Source: Calonectria ilicicola (Eukaryota > Ascomycota > Sordariomycetes > Hypocreales > Nectriaceae). From it: 64,000 bases of DNA. Numbering within the stretch: the first letter of the stretch is position 1; each line of letters starts with the position of its first letter. A program made the position numbers and the translations under genes. Under the pieces are notes generated by a model that did not search any database, was not told the DNA's origin, and saw nothing but the letters and a program-made list of their open reading frames with translations. Where the stretch lies: contig CP085825.1 of assembly GCA_020809705.1 (NCBI GenBank), positions 5,828,001-5,892,000 of the forward strand, in the 5' to 3' direction. This document shows, piece after piece, positions 55,771 to 64,000 of this stretch.

Positions 55771-57194
55771 AGTGAAGAAACCCAAAGGGCACAATCTTTC
55801 CAAGAGGAGGATTGTCCGTCCACAAAACCGAAAAAAGATGGAATGCGCATATTCCAGTGCATCATGTCAATAATAATTAGGATATCTCCTCTCGCGCTCT
55901 TCTCACAACGCAATGAAACCACCTTTTAGTCTACATTAGGGGTCACTGCTACAAATACACCGCCACTAACAACACCACGAAACCCCGGCGATAGTTTGAT
56001 CCTGGGTTAAATATCATTTAAACTAGAGGTGGGGGATTACCTCTCGGACATGCTGTTATCTTGATATTGCCCGATTTGCAGTCCAAATGTATAAGGGTGA
56101 AGCGTTTATCACAGATATTGTTAGGAGCGACTAGAGGCAAACCTCTGCTGGCCAAAAAAGCGAATCACAAACCTGTCTTGAATTTCACAGGTTGGCGCGT
56201 ATTGCCACCATCTCTATTTCACGAATGAGGAATAATCGAACGGGACTTGAGGAGCGCTTTTTGGATTTCATCTTCGGGGTCATTTTTTGATCGGTAGTGC
56301 TTCGTCATGAGACATGGTTTGTAGATTATTTCAGTATTAGAAATGGTATCACTCGCTCTGATCTAAGGCTTCAAAAGAGCCACCGAGCTTCTGAGCTGAG
56401 CCCACTATATGAGTTAAATGGCTCATCTGTCAATCCGTTCCAGAATTAAGTTAAAATATCCGACGAACATCAAGGTTATACTCCGGAGAAGGACATCATG
56501 AGACACCGATGAACATATCTATGGTGTTGTACGGATCGTGTCTCTACAATCCATCAGATGCGGTGTCACTGCAGAGAAATGTTATTGACTACTCGAACAA
56601 AAATTTCTACATTTGAGATCCTACTGTTGAAGCCATTAAAACAGTGATGAGCTGTGGAAAAGGAACCATTAGAAATAAAGCAAGCAACTAGTTTTTTTTT
56701 TCCCTGGAAGACGCCAGTGCGAAATTTTGAGAAATGGAACCAGGCAACAATGATTCAAATGTTGATTTCGATCAAGAGGAGCTAAAGAGAAGGAACGCTG
56801 TTATATTCAATGTTCGCGTTAGGTAGAATGAGATTGGCATTGGGTATGTGCTTTGCTTAAACTTTGGAAGTTCGACCGAAGACATGACACAAGGCACAAA
56901 TTTCTTTAGCTCAGTTACTAGGGGAAAAACTCATCACAAAATAAAGAAATAAAACATATCACTGTCTCATTGCTCTCAGGCAAGTTTATATTAAATTTTG
57001 TTTTATTTCTTGTATTCTTCTGGCTCTGGATTTAATTCTGCGCGTGCCATTTTTTTGCGCTCATCTGTCAATGTCAAAAGCTGGGCACCTGCATAGGAAT
57101 CTCGCCAACACCCAGTCATGATGGAGACGTAGTTACATAGGGGTGGGTGAAATCATGACAGGGTTCTTGCTCTCATAATAAGAATACACAGTTA

Positions 57195-57335
57195 AATGAT
57201 TCTTTGAATGGTCTCACATGTTTTTAGCACTCTGCTCTATTGTGTAATTGTAAAATTAAGTGGTATCTTGATGCTCCACTGTTAATGCTGGTAATGTGTC
57301 AATAATAGTGAGGTCCTTGTGTTGAATACGTGTAT
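57195..57335 (+). repeat. Right member of the diverged direct-repeat pair
   Basis: TAATTGTAAAATTAAG (from 57245) and TTAATGCTGG (from 57282) align with the left copy, and weaker similarity extends on both sides. The two copies would bracket about 1.5 kb of decayed sequence. Boundaries are approximate and judged by eye. Confidence 0.35.
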
Positions 57336-58174
57336 CAGGGTGGGTACAAGCGATGGGGCCTGGAGCTCGGGTCAAGGTGGCTGGCTGGAGAGAGGCGGCC
57401 CATGGTTCTGGGAGGAGAGGAGAGGAAGAGAGTTTTTTTGTTGGGCACCTGTATTCTGCCCTTGGTAGATAGACATGGATATTAAAGTCTTAGTTAATGG
57501 TGGATGAAATGATTTCATATCATTGGTGATGATTGGTAAAGAAGGGAAAAAAAGCATGTAAATAAAAAAAATAAAAAATCACAATCACAACCATGTTTCT
57601 CGCCTGCGTTAGACCGGATCCGATCCAATCCATCCCAACCCAAACACCCGGCTCAATCACAAGGCGTACGCAATCAGTTACTGGATGCAGCCTAGCCTGG
57701 AATCTCAGTGTATGCACACATATGTACAGGCTACTTCCCCTTGTGACGCAAACCGCAATCAACCACTCCCCTGACACAACGGCCGCGAAAGCGTGCGTGC
57801 TGGCCAATCACCACGGCCGTTTGTGGAAACTTGTCGCTTCCTTCCCTTCCGCTGCCAAGCCACGACGGGCTAGGCAGTTGATTAACTTGATCAAGGTGCA
57901 TCATCTTGCTTCTTCGTCTTCTACATCGACAGCGCAGCGTCAGCTCTGCTTCTTCTCGATTCCCTTCCCAAACCTCGTCGCGACAAGCCATCATCCACGC
58001 TTCGCCCGAAATTCATGTTCCCCGCCGCGCCGCTCCAGAGGCTCGCACAGGGCATCCTGGCCACCCGCTCCCGACCCCGTCGCAGATAGCCACCCACCTA
58101 CCACTAGACCTTGGAGGTGCATCTCCAGCCTCGCTTCGTGCTTTCGACACGCACCCATCACCACCACCGCAACA

Positions 58175-60399
58175 ATGGTCTCCTCCGAGATGGCCTCCAT
58201 GGGCTTCAAGCTCCTTCTCTGTACGCCCTCGACACCGCGAGCCCGCCGCGATGCAACGCTGACGAATTGACCACAGCGCGAGATGAGGATTCCGACCCCG
58301 AGGGTGCGTAGTTGGAACCACTGTCGCAAATGCAAATGGGACCCGGACTGATTATCTTTCACAGAGGGCGACTCCGCCAAGAAAGAGCTCTTCGCCGCAT
58401 GGGCTCTTTTCATCTCCATCATGTTGCTCATCACAGCCTTCTTTACGAGCTACATGCTGCAGATGAAGAAGGTCACGGCCATCCACGAAACCGTAATCTC
58501 CATCTTCGCTGGTGAATATTCGCTCCCGACTGCGCAAATATGCGCGCGCAAGCTAATTAATCTTCATCTCAGGCATGGTTGTTGGCCTCGTTCTTTTAAT
58601 CTCGTCCGGCGACTCGATTCGAAACCTCATTAGCTTCGACTATCAAATCTTCTTCAACCTGCTTCTGCCGCCTATTATCTTATCCTCCGGCTACGAACTA
58701 CACCAGGCCAACTTCTTTCGCAATATCGGCACTATTCTTACATTTGCCTTTGCCGGTACTTTTCTTTCCGCTGTTGTAATTGGCCTGATTCTCTGGCTCT
58801 TCACACATTTGCCTGGGTCATTGGACATGACGTTTGTTGATGCTATTTCCGTCGGCGCAACTCTCTCCGCCACTGACCCCGTCACTATTCTGGCCATTTT
58901 CAACACCTACAAGGTCGACCCCAAGCTGTACACTATCATCTTTGGCGAGTCTATTCTCAACGATGCTATTGCCATTGTCATCTTCGAGACGGCCCAAAAA
59001 TATAACAAAGGCGAGGCTGGTAGTTATGGCATTGTTAGCTTCTTCGAGGGTACCGGCATCTTTTTGCTCGTCTTCTTTTGCAGCATGCTTATTGGTTTCT
59101 TGGTTGGTGTCGCCACGGCCTTGCTGCTCAAGTTTACATATCTTCGGCGTTTCCCCAAGATTGAGAGTTGCTTGATTGTCTTGATTGCCTATGCTACTTA
59201 TTTCTTCTCCCATGGACTCCACATGTCCGGTATGTCTAGATTTAATCCCTTTCATCAATTCCAAGACCTTCAATCTCTACCTAAACTACAATGCTAATTC
59301 ATATGTAGGTATTGTGTCGTTGCTGTTCTGCGGTATTACCCTGAAGCATTACGCCTACTTCAATATGTCCAGACGTACTCAGCTCACCACCAAGTTCATT
59401 TTCCAAATTCTAGCCCAGCTTTCAGAGAACTTCATCTTTATTTATCTAGGTTTGGCCCTTTTTACAGACAATGCGCTGCAATTTCAGCCACCTCTCATTA
59501 TTGTAACGATCCTTGCTGTTTGTGCTGCACGATGGGTGGCAGTTTTCCCTCTCTCCCGTGCGATCAACTGGTTTATTCGATACCGAGCCAGGCGACGCGG
59601 TGTTGAGGTTGGTGATGAGTTGCCCTACAACTATCAAGCCATGTTGTTTTGGGCCGGTCTTCGAGGAGCTGTCGGTGTAGCTTTGGCCGCTCTCCTTACA
59701 GGAGAAAACTCTTACGCTCTCAGAGCAACTGTATTAGTTGTCGTCGTGCTGACAGTCATCATATTTGGTGGCACCACTGCACGAATGCTTGAAATCCTGG
59801 GTATCCGCACCGGCGTTGTTGAGGAAATCGACAGTGATGACGAGTTTGACATCGAGTCGTTTGGGGGTGGTCTCCAAGTTAAGCGATCTGGAATGGGAGG
59901 CATCGGATATAACCCCCGCAGGAACGGGAGCGTAGTCATGGACAGCTTGGGAGCACCAAGCCGCGGAGCTAGCTATGTGTCTGGTGCTTCATCTCCTCAC
60001 ACAGGTGGTGGGCGCGCCCAAAGCAAGAGTCGTAAGAACTCCATGCGCCACCCTGACGAGTTTGAGCGCTCCGACCTTCTCCGCAACGCCACAGATGAGT
60101 CAGATATTGGCAGTGATATCGACACCTCAGACCTGCCACCACCAGCTCGTCGCTCTCCCCTTCCTCGCTCGAGCACCGCTCCTCCGCCGCAGCAAACCAA
60201 CACCATGTTTGCATCCTCTGGTGGTGAGTCTTCAGCACCAACCATCACTGCAACGGGTGCTATCCGCCAGCTCTGGGCTGCCGAAGACCCTGCCAGTGTC
60301 TTTCATCAGCTTGACGAGGACTTTATCAAGCCAAAGTTACTATTACATAGCGAGGGTCCACGCCCCGGTGGCAATGGAAATGGTGGTGGATCGAGTTAG
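58175..60399 (+). CDS. NHX1: Endosomal/vacuolar Na+(K+)/H+ exchanger Nhx1
   Basis: Five exons, 58175-58220, 58277-58303, 58365-58511, 58573-59229 and 59309-60399, give 655 residues. After MVSSEMASMGFKLLL and a short acidic segment (RDEDSDPEEGDS) come about 12 membrane helices of the NhaP/NHE fold: FFNLLLPPIILSSGYELHQA (NHE signature), ATDPVTILAIF, FGESILNDAIAIVIFE with the ion-binding ND pair, and GLRGAVGVALAAL. The cytosolic tail (about 500-655) is Ser/Pro-rich and disordered. Family role: cation/proton exchange in late endosomes and vacuole, affecting lumenal pH, salt tolerance and traffic. All introns are 56-79 nt GT-AG. Exon 2 has only 27 nt, so automated annotation could skip it. Confidence 0.95.
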
Positions 60400-60930
60400 A
60401 TGACCCATTTGCATATGAGTCGTTTTACATTTTTTCTTTTTTGAGCTTGAATCAGAATTGGACTGTACGGTTTTGTCGCATGACTGGCGTTGGGTTTGAT
60501 AGAATCTAAGTGATACGTATGATAGATGAATGGATGGATGGTCCCGAATGGCGAGCGTTTGAATCTAGGAATCTTGAGACCAATCGATCCGCTGCGCTGG
60601 TTTCAGTGATGGCTCGCGGCACCTTTATCAACAATAACTGGCACACAACGAGAAGTGTCATATCAATGTTTAATGGAGCACAATGTCAAGTTAGAAAATC
60701 GTAACGTCAAGTGCCACTTTTGGGCAATCTTTAAGCTGTCGAGTATATATGTACGGTAAGCTCGACAGCAATTAATATATATGTACCAGATATGTTCCAA
60801 CTCAGTCATTTCATTTCATCCCAACTCAAAACCAACACCATCCTCGCTCACATAGGCAGCATATCAAGTCTAACGTGTGTTCAAAGCTGAAAGAAATTCA
60901 TTCCCTGGACTTATAAGGAGTTTTTTTTTC
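60400..60930. other. Convergent 3' region between NHX1 and VID21
   Basis: Short AT-rich spacer with both 3' ends. It includes two close copies of a GAGTATATATGTAC / TTAATATATATGTACC-type sequence (about 60738-60787) with inverted-repeat character around AGCTGTCGAG / CTCGACAGC (60732-60741 and 60761-60769), which could form a hairpin. No gene is supported. Confidence 0.5.
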
Positions 60931-63900
60931 TCACTTAGCAACGGCAGGTGCGGCAGTTGCACTAGCGCTAGCTTGCCTTTGCTGCTGCTGCTGCTGCTGC
61001 TGTTGTTGATGTTGTTGCTGTACTTTTTGCTGCTGTTGCGCTTGAGCTTGGGCTTGAGGCTGAGCTTGTTGCTGCTGGTGAGCCTGTTGGTGTTGCTGTG
61101 CAGGGCTACCAGCAGCTTGACCAGCCTGGGCCTGTTGCTGTTGCCGGAGCAGGGCAGCATATTGATGGGGGCTGGTTGTGGCGGCAATACTGCCGGCAAG
61201 ACCAGGCTGGCCGTTAGCACCAGCAGCCGCATTCATTGCTGATTGGCGTTGAGCCATCATAGCGCGGGTTAGGTGCTCCGTAGCAAGCTGACGGGCTTGC
61301 TCAGGCGTGAGGTTGGGGTTTTTAGTGCGGAATGAAGCCTCGAGCTGGTTGAGCTGGTTGGCGATACTGGCTGGGAGTTGTGGTTGGGGACGGGGAGCTG
61401 GAGAACCAGCCGCACCGGTGGGCATATGAAGACCATTGGCCTGCGGAGTGGAGTGGTTGCTATTGCTTGCATTGAATGAAGCCATCATGGCCTGAGCGTT
61501 GTTGATGAAATTCTGCTGGGTCATGCCGTTAACACCGTTGACACCAGGGCGCACATTGGGCGGAGGGCTTTGCTGCGGCGTTGCGACTTGGCCAGGTGTG
61601 CCGGGGGTTTGGGTCTGCTGCAACTGAACGGCAGCTCTTTGCTGTTCTGATATGCGTTGAGCGCGCATCATGAGGTTGACATCAGGTTGAGGATTGGGCA
61701 TTGGCATACGGTTGTGTTGCTGCTGTTGCTGCTGTACTTGCGCCTGCAAAGCAGCTTGCATTTGGGCTTGTTGTACTCCGTTCATTGGCGGTACGAGGCC
61801 ACCAGCCATATGTGATGCTACACCTCCTATTCCATTAGCAGGAGACGGGATCGGCATTCGAGGCCGGCCCTGGCTGGCCGCTGCTGCAAGCTGGTTTGGA
61901 ACATTGACACGGCCCACGCCGTTCATGCCATTGGCGGCGGCGGCGGCAGCAGCAGCAGCAACATGGGCATTGCTCTGTCCAGCTGTTACAGCCGCCGGGT
62001 TACCAGCCATTTGTGCAGCTTGACTCTGAGCTCTGGCTTGGAGGGCAGCCTTTGAGATATGGTTAGCATTGACTCTTTCCTAGAGCTGAAGTGCATCAAT
62101 ATACTACTTACTCTTCGTTGAGCTTCCTGTCTCTGCGCATACTGCGCCATCTTTTCTGCCAGAGCTTGGTCGCGCTCCCAGCGCAATAAACTGTAATCTC
62201 GAGGTGTCTTATTCGGACCCCTTGAGACCGAATCGTTCGACTTTTTGTTGGCGGCGTTCTGCGATGCCGTGTGCTGTTGCTTCTGGAGTGTCGTCTCGCG
62301 TTTCTTGGCCAATTTTCTCATAGCATCAATGAGAGTGAGGTGCTTCTGGTTGCGTCTTCTCTCAACTCTAACTGGTGTCGAAGGTCGTCGTCTAATGGGG
62401 GTGACAGCACCACCGCCTGCCGAGTTGGCTTGTTGTGCTGCTAGCTGGTTTTGTTGCATAATGACACGCTGAGCTGCTTCAATTCTGCTGTTATAGGCCT
62501 TAAAATATTGCGTCTTCTGCATATCCGCTGGAAGGCCTTCAAGGTTGATCCATCTCTCAAAGCACTCCCAGGGTGTCCTTCGCTCAGCTCCAGATAGGAA
62601 TAGAGACTTGGTTGACAGAAGACTGGAAATCAGAGACCAATTATACGAATGTTCCCGTACCAAGCATCGCAATTCATCATCCTCTGCCAATGTCCACTGA
62701 GATGAACTTCTGCATTCATAAAAGTTTTGCGTTGGCATGGGATGCTCCGAAGGTGGTCTGAATTGATGACCGGCATGTAAGCGATCGCGGATGTGCTTCA
62801 TCTCAGGGTTAAATAGCGCTACTTCGGTGGTTTGAGGTGGAAGCTTGATATCAGACGATTTTTGATTGCCAGAGAAGACAACCTCTTCCTCATCTTCCGA
62901 ATCCTCATTCCGGTAATCATAGCGACTGCGCTTCCTAGGAGGACCGTCGGAGACCAGCTTCATCTGACCCTCAACATACCTACTTAAGGGAAGGGCAGGT
63001 CGTCGCCAATGAGCGTCTGGGTCGTACTCGGGGCCAGTAAGGTCAAATTTAGGTACTTTAAGTGGTGAGCCGTACATCGGTAACTCTTCGAGTAATTGAT
63101 CTGCAGCAGGTGTTCTTCGCAAGCCAAAAACGACATCTTCATCGTGAAGGGCAAAGATGGCTGATGGAGCAACTGTTTCCACAAATTCGTCAACCAAGTC
63201 ATCAACGTTGTCAGGAGAATCAACATCTCCCGACGAAACAAGGTCGGGAGTAGGTTGGTTCTCGACAGCATCATCATCAGTGTCAGCCATAGACACATCC
63301 ACAGGCAGCTTGGGTGGAATCACAGCGGGAATCTGAAGAGCCCGTCGCTCCACAGGTGAAGCATCGTGCCATTCAGCGCACGCATATGCAAGATTCTTAG
63401 CCACAGCTCTCTTCCATTTTCGTTCCTCCCTGAAGTCAGTGCGCATCCATTTCATTTCTTGTAGCATTACATCCCATTGCGTAGCAGGTCGAGTCGGCTC
63501 GGGACAGCGCTTCGGCTGCCGTAGAGACCATTTGTCATGCTGTTGTAGATGGTATACTCGTCGGAGAACTTTACAAGCTTGGTGATCCTGGATTGCCAAA
63601 TTGGCGTCTGGGGTTGCCACAGTCTTGTTGGCAGTAAAAAGGATTTTCTCAATGGGCTGCATCCAGGAGGAGCTTCCGGCAAATCCTTGGACAAATAATG
63701 GAGTGTAATAGTCGTCTGTTGGCTGAATAGCATCTCGTTGGCTTGCGACCATGGCCTTTTCGTCAACCCGTTTAGGCTGCTTTCCAAACACCACGGTCGA
63801 AGCCTGACTCTTGGATCTATCTCTGCGATGCGAGAATTGACGATGTCTAATACTAGGGGATTGGGGCGTAGAAGTGACAGGTGTAAGTTGGTTATCAAAA

Positions 63901-64000
63901 GTTTTGGTTGTTGTTGTACGTTCGAGAGTTGGGGTTGGACGAGGCGTAGCTCCGACGATTTCACTGACAGATTTTGGCCGCATAGCCCCAGAAGCTACCC
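60931..64000 (-). CDS. VID21: Chromatin-modification protein Vid21/Eaf1 (NuA4 platform subunit), 5' end outside window
   Basis: Two exons are visible, from the right edge (64000) to 62112 and 62049-60931, separated by a 62-nt GT-AG intron. The visible part is about 1,000 residues. Its order is a disordered lead, an HSA domain (PATQWDVMLQEMKWMRTDFR through KNLAYACAEWHD), a SANT/Myb domain (SSQWTLAEDDELRCLVREHS to WECFERWINLEGLP), a Lys-rich helix and a long Q/A/N-rich tail with a polyQ run. HSA binds actin-related proteins and SANT contacts histone or DNA, and Eaf1 is the scaffold of the NuA4 histone acetyltransferase. The reading frame is open through 64000 (codons VASGAMRPKSV), so the start lies to the right. 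It converges with NHX1. Confidence 0.93.
60979..61002 (-). repeat. CAG/CTG trinucleotide run encoding polyglutamine in VID21
   Basis: About seven CTG units on the plus strand read as CAG codons in VID21, extended by CAA/CAG codons on both sides. Such runs often vary in length between strains. Confidence 0.8.

Larger units (their letters stand above)
55232..58174. other. AT-rich gene-free block followed by the NHX1 leader
   Basis: From about 55,600 to 57,600 the sequence is AT-richer than its surroundings and stop-dense on both strands, and no domain is recognisable. Two related segments (about 55630-55770 and 57195-57335) in the same orientation bracket it. From 57593 a plus frame starting with ATG stays open and in phase with NHX1 up to 58175. 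It is C/P/S-rich and more likely leader than coding. Confidence 0.55.

Noticed and set aside
56907..56917. tRNA A-box-like TAGCTCAGTTA
   Set aside because: No B-box follows and no acceptor stem can be formed.

Overview
The window is nuclear DNA of a filamentous ascomycete, most likely a sordariomycete and possibly Hypocreales (inferred from protein similarity remembered by eye; no search was run). The evidence is dense housekeeping genes on both strands, short introns (about 46-163 nt) with GT...CTAAC...AG signals, long single-exon stretches, proteins with long disordered fungal-type extensions, and a Zn(II)2Cys6 regulator with a middle homology region.

I support 20 protein genes. From the left: CDC27/APC3 (-), SND2 (+), a Gig1/DUF3605 protein (-), a Say1-type alpha/beta hydrolase (+), BUR6/NC2-alpha (+), PIK1 (+), an RBBP6-like RING protein with an RD/RS tail (-), VPS21/Rab5 (-), KRI1 (+) and a Zn2Cys6 factor (-). 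Then comes a gene desert of about 6.8 kb (29.3-36.1 kb), followed by separase ESP1 (-), a mitochondrial DUF5321-type membrane protein (+), a SIRT4-like sirtuin (-), MMT1 (+), XKS1 (+), CWC15 (-), RRP45 (+), ARL3/ARFRP1 (-), NHX1 (+) and the C-terminal part of VID21/EAF1 (-, running off the right edge). An AT-rich, gene-free stretch (55.4-57.6 kb) between ARL3 and NHX1 looks like a decayed repeat. I found no tRNA, rRNA, CRISPR array or intact transposon.

The genes are core cell machinery rather than a pathway cluster. APC3 and separase act in the same mitotic step but lie 32 kb apart. CWC15 (spliceosome) and RRP45 (exosome) share a 236-bp divergent promoter. VPS21, ARL3, PIK1 and NHX1 all serve Golgi/endosome traffic, and KRI1 and RRP45 both serve ribosomal RNA maturation. 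Several neighbours converge with 44-95 bp between stop codons, so their 3' UTRs probably overlap.

The most interesting points are: a GC-AG intron in XKS1; two 51-nt introns without stops and in frame (RING gene and RRP45) that would let retained-intron proteins be made; a CDC27 terminal intron whose retention ends exactly on the acceptor TAG; the unusual RING + RGG + RD/RS architecture; a diverged repeat family shared by two intergenic regions; a 40-bp perfect alternating purine-pyrimidine (Z-DNA-prone) tract in the desert; and a repeat pair flanking the AT-rich block. I did not find a clear new multi-gene system.
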